DNA of 64,000 bases from Bryobacterales bacterium (GTDB taxonomy: Bacteria; Acidobacteriota; Terriglobia; Bryobacterales; Bryobacteraceae): assembly GCA_016789785.1 (NCBI GenBank), contig JAEUQE010000008.1:1-64000 (forward strand). The letters run 5' to 3'. Shown piece after piece: positions 34,945-45,223 of this stretch (positions are counted from its first letter, which is position 1; each line of letters begins with the position of its first letter). The translations under genes were made by a program, and so were the position numbers. The notes under the pieces are model-generated. The model did no database searches and was not told the DNA's origin. It saw only the letters and a program-made list of their open reading frames with translations.

Positions 34945-36216
34945 ATGCATCCGGGCCGATTGTTCTTCGCCAGTTGCCTTGCGTTGGTCACCACGTCGAT
35001 GGTCTTTTCCATTCGCGGCGACATTCTGGACGCGCTCGGCGCGGACTTTCAGTTGACGAAACAGCAAATCGGACTCGTGCTGAGCCCCGCGTTCTGGGGC
35101 TTCACGGTGTCGATCCTGATCGGCGGCTCGCTGGTCGACTACTTCGGCATGAGGCGCCTGCTGGCGGTATCGAGTTGGGGGTATCTGATCGGCATCGTGG
35201 GAATCCTCTTCGCGCCCCGCCCTTCAGCGCCGGTAGCGGCATACTACTCCGATCCCGGCTTTCTGATTCTGTTCGGCGGAATGCTGCTACTCGGGCTGTC
35301 GCAGGGTCTGGTGGAGGGTGTGATCAATCCTCTGTGCGCGACGCTCTATCCCAACGACAAGACGCACAAGATGAACGTATTGCATGCATGGTGGCCCGGC
35401 GGGCTGATCATTGGCGGGTTGCTGGCCTATGCGATCACCAAGATCATGGGACTCGATGCACCCTCCGTCTCACCCGCGCTCCGGACGCTTGGCTGGCAGG
35501 TGAAGCTCGCAACGATTCTTATCCCGGCGGCCGCGTATCTGTACCTGATTCGCGTCGAGACCTTCCCGGCTACCGAACGTGTGGCCGCGGGCGTTTCCAA
35601 CCGCGACATGATCGCCGAAGCATTCCGGCCAATGTTCGTGCTGCTGTGGGTCTGCATGTGGATGACGGCAGCAACCGAACTCGGCACGGACCAGTGGGTC
35701 GGCTCCCTGATCACGCAATTGATCGGCATGCAGGGGATCCTGATCCTGGTTTACACAGCCGGGCTCATGTTTGTGCTGCGCTTCTTCGGCGGCCCAATGG
35801 CGCACAAGTTTTCGCCGTTCGGGTTGCTGACGCTCTCGGCAATTCTTGCGGCGGCTGGGTTGTATCTGCTTGCGGAGGCGCAGACGGCGGCCGCGGCGTT
35901 CTTTGCGGCGACACTGTTCGGCATTGGAAAGACGTACTTCTGGCCGACCATGCTGGGCATCACTTCGGAGTTATTCCCGCGCGGGGGCGCTCTGCTGCTG
36001 GCGATCATGGGAGGCACGGGGAATCTGGCGGTGGCGTTCGTGCTGCCTGTGATGGGCTCGTGGTATGAGACGTCGGGCGCCGCGGCTGCGTTTCGATATG
36101 TGAGCCTGTTGCCGGCGCTGCTTACCGTGATCTTCGCCGGACTTTTCCTCTTCTACCGTTCAAGCGGAGGATATCGCGCAATTTCGTTAGAACGAAGCGT
36201 CGCGGGCGCGGATTGA
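34945..36216 (+). CDS. MFS transporter, sugar-type
   Basis: With the start at 34945 the protein has 423 residues and twelve helices. An in-frame ATG 27 bp upstream is less likely because it precedes the probable transcription start. Features are FFASCLALVTTSMVFSIRGDIL in helix 1, LIGGSLVDYFGMRRLLA in loop 2-3 and LGLSQGLVEGVINPLCATLYP, similar to fucose/hexose permease-like facilitators. It probably imports a sugar with protons. It precedes glutamate dehydrogenase by 23 bp but no functional link is obvious. The substrate is unknown. Confidence 0.92.
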   Translation: MHPGRLFFASCLALVTTSMVFSIRGDILDALGADFQLTKQQIGLVLSPAFWGFTVSILIGGSLVDYFGMRRLLAVSSWGYLIGIVGILFAPRPSAPVAAYYSDPGFLILFGGMLLLGLSQGLVEGVINPLCATLYPNDKTHKMNVLHAWWPGGLIIGGLLAYAITKIMGLDAPSVSPALRTLGWQVKLATILIPAAAYLYLIRVETFPATERVAAGVSNRDMIAEAFRPMFVLLWVCMWMTAATELGTDQWVGSLITQLIGMQGILILVYTAGLMFVLRFFGGPMAHKFSPFGLLTLSAILAAAGLYLLAEAQTAAAAFFAATLFGIGKTYFWPTMLGITSELFPRGGALLLAIMGGTGNLAVAFVLPVMGSWYETSGAAAAFRYVSLLPALLTVIFAGLFLFYRSSGGYRAISLERSVAGAD

Positions 36217-36233
36217 CGCGTCTATCAAACTGA

Positions 36234-37472
<1,239 letters not shown>

Positions 37473-37478
37473 CTGCCT

Positions 37479-37502
37479 CCGGTGAGTCCGGCTCACTACC
37501 GG
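37479..37502. terminator. Possible bidirectional hairpin between convergent genes
   Basis: GTGAG (37482-37486) pairs with CTCAC (37492-37496), with flanking CCGG (37479-37482 and 37499-37502), between the glutamate dehydrogenase stop and the opposing gene's end. There is no clear T-run, so confidence is low. Confidence 0.3.
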
Positions 37503-39058
37503 GCGAAGCGGAATGCGTACAGATCGGCGTCTTTCAAAACGAAACGCAGCCGCAGCGGCGTTCCGGCCAGTCGGCTGACGTCCGTGGAAGCTTTCCAGGA
37601 GACCACGCGATCCACGGAGTCTCCAAAAAGTTCGTCGCAATCTCCGGCGGCAAACCCGGCAAGCGGCTGGCCATCGGGATTCTGGATCTCGACGCGCACC
37701 TCGCCGGCGGCAGAAGTGGCGAAGTTGAGGTACAGACGTTCGCCGTCAAAGCGCAAGGGCCGGGTAATCGCTTCCCCGCCTTTGTACCCGGCACTTACGG
37801 AGACGAATCCATCGAGGCGCAGACTGTATCTTCGAACTTCGCTACTGTCGCCTGTCCAGTAACTCTCGCCCGCATAAAGCGAAAGTTCATTGGCCGCGCC
37901 GGGAAGCGATGACCTGGTTTCCACTAAATGCCAGGCAATGTACTGGTGACCGTAGTTCCAGGTTCCGGGACGCTCGGCTCCCGGCCGCAGGAACGCTTCA
38001 TTCCAGCGATGGAACAGGACGCCGTCGCGGCTGGCCATGAGTAAGGCTTCGGTGATTGCCGTCCCATACCTTTGTGAAGCACCCGAGCGCTGCTGGCGAT
38101 GCTCCGCTTCCGGTAACGCCCGCAACGACGGGGACCACTCCCGTTCCAAATAGCGCGTGGGAAAGCCGATTAGCAGATGCGGGGCGCGATGATACGGCTT
38201 GATCTGGTTGGTGTAGAGCTGCTCGCCAGGGGAGTCGGCGTAACGGAGGTCATTCGAGTTACTCCAATGCAGAAAGTCGGAAGAGGTGCCGGTGCGAATG
38301 GCCCGCAGACCGGTGGGCTTCCATGTTTCACCCGTCGTGACGCCCCCAGTGAACGTCCGCCAGTAGGCACGGTACTGCTTTCGGACTGGATCCCAAAACG
38401 CGAGATTCTGCGAGTCGAAGGCGCCGTTGGTGATGACCGGCACATTGCTCATGGGCGACCACCGGAATCCATCGGGAGACTGCAGGGCGAGTAAGCCGTG
38501 AGCCTTACGGTCGGCCGACCGGACGATGGCCTTGTAGCGGGCATCAGCCGGGGCGTCGGGATTCGCATCCTTGAAGATGGCCGGATGCGCCGCATCGAGA
38601 TTCACGCCGTGGAAGGGGCCGGAGGCGAGGACGATGTTGTTCGCCTTGCTGCCGCGGAACTCCACCAGATTGAGGCCGGGCTTTCGCCATTGAATGCCAT
38701 CGCTGCTTTCCGCGTAGCAGCAGTAGCCGGGATGCGCGTCACTGCGGAGCTTTCCGGTGGAGATGTCCAGATGGTAGGCCTTGTAGTACATGCGGTAGAG
38801 GCCACCGTCCTGAAAGATGCTGTGGTAGCCGCTACCGTTGCCCTCCCACGGAGCGTCGTGAATGAGTGCGGTTTCGCGTGGCTGCGGGTGATGCAGTCGA
38901 AGATTCGCAGCGCCGGCGAGCCGGTCCAGCAGATAGCCGTCGATGAAAAGCTCACGCCGCTGCCCGATGTCCACGGGAGTGCCAGAGCTTTGAGCGAAAA
39001 CGGGAAGTACCGCGGAGAGGGATCCGGCCGAAAGAGTGGTGAACAGGCGCCTTGTCAT
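37496..39058 (-). CDS. Tat/Sec-exported glycosidase-like five-bladed-propeller protein
   Basis: The ATG at 39058 (or 39061, MM) opens a twin-arginine-type leader (MTRRLFTTLSAGSLSAVLPVFA), giving about 520 residues. After it comes DIGQRRELFIDGYLLDRLAGAANLRLHHP, then GLYRMYYKAY and a series of short beta strands such as YCCYAESSDGIQWRKPGLNLVEF. This resembles GH32/GH43-like propeller proteins abundant in Planctomycetes and Acidobacteria and often annotated only as hypothetical. It probably binds or cleaves polysaccharide outside the cytoplasm. The C-terminal ~100 residues look like a beta-sandwich (PLRLRFVLKDADLYAFRF). No catalytic acids can be assigned safely. Confidence 0.85.
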   Translation of the reverse strand: MTRRLFTTLSAGSLSAVLPVFAQSSGTPVDIGQRRELFIDGYLLDRLAGAANLRLHHPQPRETALIHDAPWEGNGSGYHSIFQDGGLYRMYYKAYHLDISTGKLRSDAHPGYCCYAESSDGIQWRKPGLNLVEFRGSKANNIVLASGPFHGVNLDAAHPAIFKDANPDAPADARYKAIVRSADRKAHGLLALQSPDGFRWSPMSNVPVITNGAFDSQNLAFWDPVRKQYRAYWRTFTGGVTTGETWKPTGLRAIRTGTSSDFLHWSNSNDLRYADSPGEQLYTNQIKPYHRAPHLLIGFPTRYLEREWSPSLRALPEAEHRQQRSGASQRYGTAITEALLMASRDGVLFHRWNEAFLRPGAERPGTWNYGHQYIAWHLVETRSSLPGAANELSLYAGESYWTGDSSEVRRYSLRLDGFVSVSAGYKGGEAITRPLRFDGERLYLNFATSAAGEVRVEIQNPDGQPLAGFAAGDCDELFGDSVDRVVSWKASTDVSRLAGTPLRLRFVLKDADLYAFRFAR

Positions 39059-39065
39059 CATAGAG

Positions 39066-39071
39066 ATTGTA
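39066..39071 (-). promoter_or_regulatory. -10-like TACAAT exactly 7 nt before ATG 39058
   Basis: On the minus strand TACAAT (39071-39066) is followed by CTCTATG and ATG, leaving 7 nt before the second methionine. It matches the geometry of two other genes and favours the 39058 start. The -35 region is weak. Confidence 0.42.
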
Positions 39072-39239
39072 GTCGCCTGAATGGCCCGCGAGAGCGGTTG
39101 GGCCGCCACGGTTCGCAAGCACGGCACCCAGCGCGGCGATCCACCGTACCAGCACACCGGATGATTGGGATTAGAGGAGGTGCATTGCAGAAAGAGCGGG
39201 GCAGGGGAACTGTGTTCTGCTGGCGACGCACCAGGAGAT

Positions 39240-39262
39240 GAGGGCGCCGGTGAAGCGCCCTC
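39240..39262 (-). terminator. GC-rich hairpin after serA
   Basis: GAGGGCGC (39240-39247) and GCGCCCTC (39255-39262) form a perfect 8-bp stem with a 7-nt loop, about 11 bp after the serA stop on the minus strand. The following bases are only modestly T-rich, so the termination strength is uncertain. Confidence 0.5.
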
Positions 39263-39273
39263 TCGGTAGTTCG

Positions 39274-40854
39274 CTACAGTTCAACGACTCGGGCCTGCTT
39301 CACCGCGGGGTTCTGCCGCAGTTCGGCGAGCACCGTATCGGGCACGGCGCTATCCACCTGTACCAGCGCTACAGCTTCATTTGGATTTGAGGCGGCAGGT
39401 TCCCGGCGGCCCAAAGAGAAGTTCGCGATGTTGATCTGATTGCTGCCCAGCACACTGCCGACATGTCCGATCACGCCGGGTACGTCGTGATTCATCATGT
39501 AGACGAGGCGTCCATCGAGCGCGGCTTCGCAGTAGATGCCGTTCACCTGCATCAGCCGGGGACGGCCGAGCACCAATGAGCCTTCCACGGTGGTGACGCC
39601 GGAATCCGTCTCCACTTCCACCCGGATCGAATCGGTGTGCCCGGCACGAGGATCGTGGCTTTCCGCGATACCCCATCCGCGCTGCGACGCAAGCTGCATG
39701 GCGTTCACCATGTTCGAGCGATTGGCCGTGGACCGTTTCAACACGCCAGCCAAACCGGAATTGCGAAGCAGCGATGTATTGAGTTCCGCGATGCGCCCTG
39801 AGTAAACGAATCGCACGGTCCTGGGGTTGCTTTCGGAGACGTGAGAAGCGAAGTTCCCGAGGCGTTCCGCCAGGTCCGCGTATGGGCCCAGAGCCTTGTA
39901 CTGATCCGGCGAAAGGGCCGGCATGTTCACCGCATTGATGGCGACGCCGCTCTGCAGATATTCGATCACCTGTTCGACGATGCGAATGCCCACAATCTCC
40001 TGCGCCTCTTCGGTGCTGCCACCGATGTGCGGAGTCGCGATCAGATTTGGAGCTTTGAGCAAAGGGTTGTCAGCGGATGGCGGTTCCGGATCGAAGACGT
40101 CGAGACCCGCGCCGGCGACCTTGCCCGAGTTGATCGCCGCCACCAGCGCGGCCTCATCCACCAATTCGCCACGTGCGCAGTTGATGATGCGAACGCCGTC
40201 CTTCATCTTCGCGAAGGCTTCGGCGCCCAGCATGCGCTTCGTTTCCGGAGTGAGCGCGACATGGAGTGTGATGTAGTCGCTCTCGGAATACAGCTTGTCG
40301 AGAGACACCAGTTCCACGCCCATGTCGGAGGCGGCGTGCGAACTGACGTAAGGATCGAAGGCAAGAACGCGCATTTCGAAAGCGTGCGCGCGCTTCACCA
40401 CTTCGCGTCCGATGCTGCCAAGCCCGGCAATGCCGAGCACCTTGCCGCGCAGTTCATTGCCGAGAAACTTCTTCTTCTCCCATTTGGCTGCAGTGGTGGA
40501 CGCAGTGGCCTGAGGCACCATGCGCGCGAGTCCGAGCATCAGCGCGAGTGTATGCTCGGCCACCGAGACGGCATTGCCGCCGGGCGTGTTCATCACCAAC
40601 ACGCCGGCGGCGGTGGCCGCATCCAGGTCGACATTGTCCACACCGACACCCGCGCGTCCGATCACGCGCAGTTTCGGCGCCTTTGCCAGTACGTCCTTGG
40701 TGACCTTCACCGCGCTGCGAACGAAGAGAGCCTCGCAGTCCGCCAGATGTTCGGCGTATCCCTTCGGATCTGACACAACCACATTCCAGCCTGGCTGAGA
40801 CCGCAACAGTTGGACCCCAGCCGGGGCCATCGGTTCCGCAACTAAGACTTTCAT
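39274..40854 (-). CDS. serA: D-3-phosphoglycerate dehydrogenase
   Basis: A 526-residue type-1 SerA enzyme. It has the catalytic domain with GRAGVGVDNVDLDAAT, a Rossmann loop GIAGLGSIGREVVKRA, INCARGELVDEAAL and the catalytic TPHIGGSTEEAQE. A ~130-residue regulatory insert (ASB domain) and a C-terminal ACT-like domain (MMNHDVPGVIGHVGSVLGSNQINIANFSLGR) follow; the ACT domain usually binds serine for feedback control. It oxidises 3-phosphoglycerate to phosphohydroxypyruvate. The gene lies 6 bp after the aminotransferase gene, forming a serine pathway unit. Confidence 0.96.
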   Translation of the reverse strand: MKVLVAEPMAPAGVQLLRSQPGWNVVVSDPKGYAEHLADCEALFVRSAVKVTKDVLAKAPKLRVIGRAGVGVDNVDLDAATAAGVLVMNTPGGNAVSVAEHTLALMLGLARMVPQATASTTAAKWEKKKFLGNELRGKVLGIAGLGSIGREVVKRAHAFEMRVLAFDPYVSSHAASDMGVELVSLDKLYSESDYITLHVALTPETKRMLGAEAFAKMKDGVRIINCARGELVDEAALVAAINSGKVAGAGLDVFDPEPPSADNPLLKAPNLIATPHIGGSTEEAQEIVGIRIVEQVIEYLQSGVAINAVNMPALSPDQYKALGPYADLAERLGNFASHVSESNPRTVRFVYSGRIAELNTSLLRNSGLAGVLKRSTANRSNMVNAMQLASQRGWGIAESHDPRAGHTDSIRVEVETDSGVTTVEGSLVLGRPRLMQVNGIYCEAALDGRLVYMMNHDVPGVIGHVGSVLGSNQINIANFSLGRREPAASNPNEAVALVQVDSAVPDTVLAELRQNPAVKQARVVEL

Positions 40855-40860
40855 TCGGCG

Positions 40861-42030
40861 TCAGACTCCCACAGCCTTCGGGAGGGCCGCTTCGGCATAG
40901 ATGTTCTGCACGGCGGCGACGCCTTTGCCGAACTGCACCGGATAGCCGTTGGCGTGGAGGATGATTTCAAGCGCGCCGATCACCGAAAACAGGTCAGCGA
41001 AGTCGAAGTAGCCGAGATGCGCGATGCGGAAGATCTGGCCTTTCATGGAGCCCTGGCCGTTGGCGATGATCATGCCGAACTCGTTGCGGAAGCCCTTCAC
41101 GATCACGCCGGAATCCATGCCGGCAGGCGCTTTCACGGCGGTGACGGAGGAGGATGGCGAGCCGGGGCTGAACAGTTCGAGGCCAAGGTCCACAGCGGCC
41201 GCGCGCGTCGCCTTTGCGAGCAGTTGCGCGTTCTCGACCAGCTTGTTCATGCCGAGTTCCTTGATGTACTTCAGCGCTTCGCCCAGCGAGATGATCAGCG
41301 ACACGGCCGGAGTCCAGGTCGATTCGCCATTCTGCGCACTCTTCAGTTCTTTCTTGAGATCGAAGTAGAAGTGCGGCAAGTCGCAGGTCGCGGTGCGCTC
41401 CCAAGCCTTCTTGCTGACCGAAAGGAAGCCGAGACCTGGAGGAATCATGAACGCCTTCTGTGAGCCGCCGATGACGACGTCGAGGCCCCAGCCATCAATG
41501 TCGAGCGGCATGGTGCCAAGACCGGTAATGGCGTCGATGACGAAGATCGCATCGGTGTTGCGAACGGCCGCGGCCATTCCCCGGATGTCGTGTGCGGAGC
41601 CGGTGGAGGTCTCCGAAGCCTGCACGAAGACGCCGCGCGCATCGGGATTGGCTTTCAAGGCTTCCTCCAAACGGGCGGCGGGGACAGCCGAGCCGTAGGG
41701 TTCCTCGATAACCACGGGGTTGAGTCCGAACGCTTTGGACATGGACACCCAACGCTCGCCAAACTTTCCCGCGGTGCAGACGATCACTTTGTCGCCACGG
41801 CGGAACAGGTTGGAGATGGCCGCTTCCATTGCGCCGGAGCCCGATGAAACCAGGGGCAGAACATCATTCGCCGTACCGAAAACATCCTTGAGGTCAGCCA
41901 GTACCTGACGGTAGATCTTCTGGAAGTCCTGCGTGCGGTGGTGAACGTCGGAGGCCATCATCGCATGGAGTGCGCGGGGCAACAGAGGCGTAGGGCCGGG
42001 TGTCAACAAACGCTGTTTTTTAATATGCAT
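40861..42030 (-). CDS. Class V aminotransferase (serine-pyruvate/phosphoserine aminotransferase-like)
   Basis: A 389-residue PLP enzyme starting LLTPGPTPLLPRALHAM, with the PLP lysine in GGSQKAFMIPPGL (Lys192). It matches the alanine-glyoxylate/serine-pyruvate branch of class V. Immediate coupling to serA (6 bp) and the absence of a classical serC beside it suggest that it acts as the phosphoserine aminotransferase of the serine route, as in several phyla with this gene pair. An alternative is glyoxylate transamination. The ATG at 42030 has no strong ribosome site. Confidence 0.9.
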   Translation of the reverse strand: MHIKKQRLLTPGPTPLLPRALHAMMASDVHHRTQDFQKIYRQVLADLKDVFGTANDVLPLVSSGSGAMEAAISNLFRRGDKVIVCTAGKFGERWVSMSKAFGLNPVVIEEPYGSAVPAARLEEALKANPDARGVFVQASETSTGSAHDIRGMAAAVRNTDAIFVIDAITGLGTMPLDIDGWGLDVVIGGSQKAFMIPPGLGFLSVSKKAWERTATCDLPHFYFDLKKELKSAQNGESTWTPAVSLIISLGEALKYIKELGMNKLVENAQLLAKATRAAAVDLGLELFSPGSPSSSVTAVKAPAGMDSGVIVKGFRNEFGMIIANGQGSMKGQIFRIAHLGYFDFADLFSVIGALEIILHANGYPVQFGKGVAAVQNIYAEAALPKAVGV

Positions 42031-42085
42031 GAGTGTTACGGAAGAGACTTCGAGGTGTCGAACCTTTTAGAATATCAGAGAAAAC

Positions 42086-42535
42086 ATGGCACTCCTCGAA
42101 CGCGTACAGAAAGACATGGTAGAGGCGATGAAGGCAAAGGATGAAGTTCGCTTGAACGCCATCCGCATGCTGAAAGCCGCCCTCATGAAGCACAAGGTGG
42201 ACACAATGAAAGAGCTGGATGAGGTGGAAGAGCTGAAGGTGCTCAACATCATCATCAAGCAGCGCAAGGAGTCCGCCGAAGTCTTCCGCAAGAACGGCCG
42301 CGAAGCGCAGGCCGCCGCGGAAGAGGCGGAGTTGAAACTCATGGAAGGCTACATGCCCGCATCCGCATCGGATGAGGAGATCGAAGCCGCGATTGCCGCG
42401 GCGATGGCCGAGACCGGCATCACTTCCTCCAAGCAGATGGGTGTGGTGATGAAGGCGACGCAGGCAAAGCTGACCGGCAAGCGAGTGGATGGCAAGGCGC
42501 TGAGCGACAAGGTCCGTTCGAAGCTGCAGGCATGA
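42086..42535 (+). CDS. GatB/YqeY domain protein
   Basis: A 149-residue YqeY-like protein: LLERVQKDMVEAMKAKDEVRLNAIRMLKAALMKHKVD, then LEGYMPxxxSDEEIEAAI-type C-terminal helices and VMKATQAKLTGKRVDGKALSDKVRSKL. The domain also forms the tail of GatB in the tRNA-dependent amidotransferase, but this stand-alone form has no proven activity. A -10-like TAGAAT (42068-42073) is 12 nt before the ATG. It overlaps the next gene by ATGA. Confidence 0.92.
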   Translation: MALLERVQKDMVEAMKAKDEVRLNAIRMLKAALMKHKVDTMKELDEVEELKVLNIIIKQRKESAEVFRKNGREAQAAAEEAELKLMEGYMPASASDEEIEAAIAAAMAETGITSSKQMGVVMKATQAKLTGKRVDGKALSDKVRSKLQA

Positions 42536-43302
42536 GCGCACTTCACGTTGTCTCCATCCACGCGCATCCGGATGATGCGGAGATTCTCTGCGCCGGCACG
42601 CTCGCGCTACTTGCGGACCGCGGGCACCGGATCACCATTGTCACCATGACGCCGGGTGACAAAGGCTCGATGGTGAAGCCGCCCGAGGAGATTGCCGCCA
42701 TCCGGCGCGAAGAATCTCGCGTCGCGGCGGCCATGATTGGCGCGGCGTATCAGTGCGCGGAGTTCCGGGATCTCGAATTCTTCAGCGACAATCCGAGCCG
42801 CATGCGCATGGTTGAACTGCTTCGCAGCTTGAGGCCCGATCTGATTCTCACGTCGTCGCCCGTCGACTACATGTGCGACCACGAGACCACCAGCGCGCTT
42901 GTGCGAGACGCCTGTTTCGCCGCGCCCTGTCCGAACTACATCACCGGCGCTAAGCCCGCCGCCGCACCGCTTGGCGGCATTCCGCATCTCTATTTCATGG
43001 ACGCGATTGGCGGCACGGATCGCGAGGGCAAGCCGATAACTCCGGACTTCGTGGTGAATGTGGAATCGAAATACGACGTGAAGACGCGCATGCTGGAAGC
43101 GCATGACAGCCAGCGGTCGTGGCTGCGCTCACAGCATGGAATGGACAACTACATCCTCACCATGCAGGGCTGGACACGGGAATGCGGATCTCGCGCCGGA
43201 TTGGCGTGCGGTGAAGGATTCCGGCTCTACAAGGGTCATCCTTATCCCCATACTCCGCTGCTCGAGGAACTGCTGGAAGGGCTGATCGTACGGCTGGCAT
43301 AA
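42532..43302 (+). CDS. PIG-L/LmbE-type deacetylase
   Basis: A 256-residue protein with the zinc motif HPDD (His12-Asp15) near its start and DHETTSALVRDACF (His of the metal site) in the middle. ITGAKPAAAPLGGIPHLYF is typical of the bacillithiol-deacetylase-like branch (BshB). Members remove N-acetyl groups from glucosamine-type compounds. No other bacillithiol-type gene (bshA or bshC) is in the window, so the substrate is not established. The ATGA overlap with the YqeY-like gene implies co-translation. Confidence 0.92.
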   Translation: MSALHVVSIHAHPDDAEILCAGTLALLADRGHRITIVTMTPGDKGSMVKPPEEIAAIRREESRVAAAMIGAAYQCAEFRDLEFFSDNPSRMRMVELLRSLRPDLILTSSPVDYMCDHETTSALVRDACFAAPCPNYITGAKPAAAPLGGIPHLYFMDAIGGTDREGKPITPDFVVNVESKYDVKTRMLEAHDSQRSWLRSQHGMDNYILTMQGWTRECGSRAGLACGEGFRLYKGHPYPHTPLLEELLEGLIVRLA

Positions 43303-43369
43303 GACCCTTCTACAATAAAGAGACGGGCTGTTCTGGGGCGTTCGGGGCGGGTGCGGACGCGATGCCCTC

Positions 43370-43375
43370 TATAAT
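43370..43375 (+). promoter_or_regulatory. Consensus -10 TATAAT before miaB
   Basis: TATAAT lies 8 nt before an in-frame GTG (43384) and 17 nt before the ATG at 43393. No matching -35 was found at 16-18 bp. Confidence 0.45.
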
Positions 43376-43392
43376 GAAAACAAGTGGGTCTC

Positions 43393-44706
43393 ATGAAGAA
43401 GTTCTACATTGAAACCTTCGGATGTCAGATGAATGTTCATGACTCCGAGAAGGTGATCGGGACCCTGCTCTCCCGGGGCTATGAGCAGGTGGAAACCACC
43501 GCCGAGGCGGACCTCGTTCTCTACAACACTTGCAGTATTCGCGACAAGGCCGAACAGAAGGTCTTCAACCGTCTGCAGGAGTTCAAGCGGAACGGCAAGG
43601 GCAAAACGTTCGGCGTGCTGGGGTGCGTGGCGCAACAGGAAGGCGAGCGGATCTTCGAAAAGGCTCCGCATGTGAGCCTGGTGTGCGGTTCGGCGAGCTA
43701 CAACGAACTCCCGCGATTGCTGGTGCAGTTGGAATCGGGCGGCCGCCGCGTGACCGGGTTGAGTCTCGACACGGACGACACGTTCGAAACTCCGGTGACG
43801 CGCCGCGACAATCCGCATCGTGCCTACATCACGATCATTGAAGGCTGCGACAAGTCGTGCGCGTATTGCGTCGTGCCGTTCACACGCGGTCCGGAGCGCA
43901 GCAGAACCGCTGCCAGTGTGCTCAAGGAAGCGCAGGAACTCGCGGCGATGGGCTATACCGAGATTCAACTGCTCGGGCAGAATGTGAACAGCTACATCGA
44001 TCCCACGAATTCGTCGAACGACTTCGCCGGACTGCTGCGGGAGGTTGGTAAAGTGGACGGCATCCGCCGTGTGCGTTTCACCACGTCGCATCCGCGCGAT
44101 TTCGGCAGGAGCATCATTGAAGCGATCGATGAGAATCCGGTACTGTGCAATCATGTGCATCTTCCCGTACAGTCGGGGAGTTCCGCGGTGTTGAAGTCGA
44201 TGCAGCGACTCTACACTCGCGAAGAGTACATGCGCCGCATCGAGTGGATGAAGAACTCTCCCCGCAACATTGCGATCTCCACCGACATCATCGTCGGCTT
44301 CCCGGGTGAGACCGAGAAGGACTTCGAGCAGACGCTGCGGCTGCTCGATGAAGTGGAGTACGACTCGATTTTCAGCTTCAAGTATTCGCAGCGTCCGAAC
44401 ACGCCCGCATTGCTCCTGGAAGATCAGATTCCGGAGGAGGAGAAGGGCCGGAGGCTAACCATTCTGCAGGAAAAGCAGCGAGGCATTCAGTTGCGCCGCA
44501 ACTCCGATATGATCGGCAATGTCGAGGAAGTAATGGTGGAAGGATTGAATAAGGCCACCGGCCAGTGGATCGGGCGCACGTCACAGAATAAGACGCTAAA
44601 CTTCACCACAGGCCAGTCCAATGGCGAATCGCTGGTGGGCAGCTATCTGCCGGTTCGCGTGACCCGCGCGGGTCCGAACTCCCTGGTCGGGGAGAGTGTC
44701 AATTGA
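43393..44706 (+). CDS. miaB: tRNA-2-methylthio-N6-dimethylallyladenosine synthase MiaB
   Basis: 437 residues from ATG 43393 (GTG 43384 is an alternative). The UPF0004 N-domain has FGCQMNVHDSEKV, NTCSIRDKA and GCVAQQEG, with three cysteines for one [4Fe-4S] cluster. The radical-SAM CxxxCxxC motif is GCDKSCAYCVVPF. A C-terminal TRAM domain starts about IGNVEEVMVEG. The enzyme methylthiolates i6A at tRNA position 37 using two clusters and SAM. It opens an operon with the nuclease-family and 103-residue genes. Confidence 0.97.
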   Translation: MKKFYIETFGCQMNVHDSEKVIGTLLSRGYEQVETTAEADLVLYNTCSIRDKAEQKVFNRLQEFKRNGKGKTFGVLGCVAQQEGERIFEKAPHVSLVCGSASYNELPRLLVQLESGGRRVTGLSLDTDDTFETPVTRRDNPHRAYITIIEGCDKSCAYCVVPFTRGPERSRTAASVLKEAQELAAMGYTEIQLLGQNVNSYIDPTNSSNDFAGLLREVGKVDGIRRVRFTTSHPRDFGRSIIEAIDENPVLCNHVHLPVQSGSSAVLKSMQRLYTREEYMRRIEWMKNSPRNIAISTDIIVGFPGETEKDFEQTLRLLDEVEYDSIFSFKYSQRPNTPALLLEDQIPEEEKGRRLTILQEKQRGIQLRRNSDMIGNVEEVMVEGLNKATGQWIGRTSQNKTLNFTTGQSNGESLVGSYLPVRVTRAGPNSLVGESVN

Positions 44707-44734
44707 TGGCCGTAGCGCGAGAAGGGAGTGGCAC

Positions 44735-45220
44735 ATGGAAGTTGAGATGAAGATCCGGGGGTTGATGATGGATCCGGTGACGAACATGCCTATCGTGATC
44801 CTGAAGGATATCAACGGAAACACGATTCTGCCGATCTGGGTGGGAATCTATGAGGCGAACGCGATCGCCCTTGAGATTGAAAAGGTGGCCACGCCGCGAC
44901 CCATGACGCATGACCTGATCAAGACCCTGCTGCTTGGCCTGGAAACGCAGATGCGCAAGATCGTGGTGAACGAACTGCGCGACGATACCTTCTATGCCGT
45001 GATTTGGCTGGAGAAGAACGGCGAGATGATTACCGTGGATTCGCGCCCATCCGATGCCCTTGCGCTGGCGCTGCGGCTGGATTGTCCGATCTTTGTCGAT
45101 GACTCCGTGCTGAAATCGTCGAAGACCGCGAATACCGTTTCCGATCGCGTAAATAACGACGAGTTGCGAAAGTGGCTGGAAGGGCTGAACGACGAGGACC
45201 TCGGCCGCTACAAGATGTGA
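44735..45220 (+). CDS. Bifunctional nuclease family protein (DUF151)
   Basis: The ATG at 44735 follows GAAGGGAG by 6-7 nt and gives 161 residues; the open frame begins 39 bp earlier, inside miaB. VEMKIRGLMMDPVTNMPIVILKD, GNTILPIWVGIYEANAIALEIE and DSRPSDALALALRLDCPIFVDDSVL are hallmarks of the BFN/DUF151 domain, known from plant and bacterial proteins with reported DNase/RNase activity. The biological role is not defined. It starts 28 bp after the miaB stop. Confidence 0.93.
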   Translation: MEVEMKIRGLMMDPVTNMPIVILKDINGNTILPIWVGIYEANAIALEIEKVATPRPMTHDLIKTLLLGLETQMRKIVVNELRDDTFYAVIWLEKNGEMITVDSRPSDALALALRLDCPIFVDDSVLKSSKTANTVSDRVNNDELRKWLEGLNDEDLGRYKM

Positions 45221-45223
45221 TCC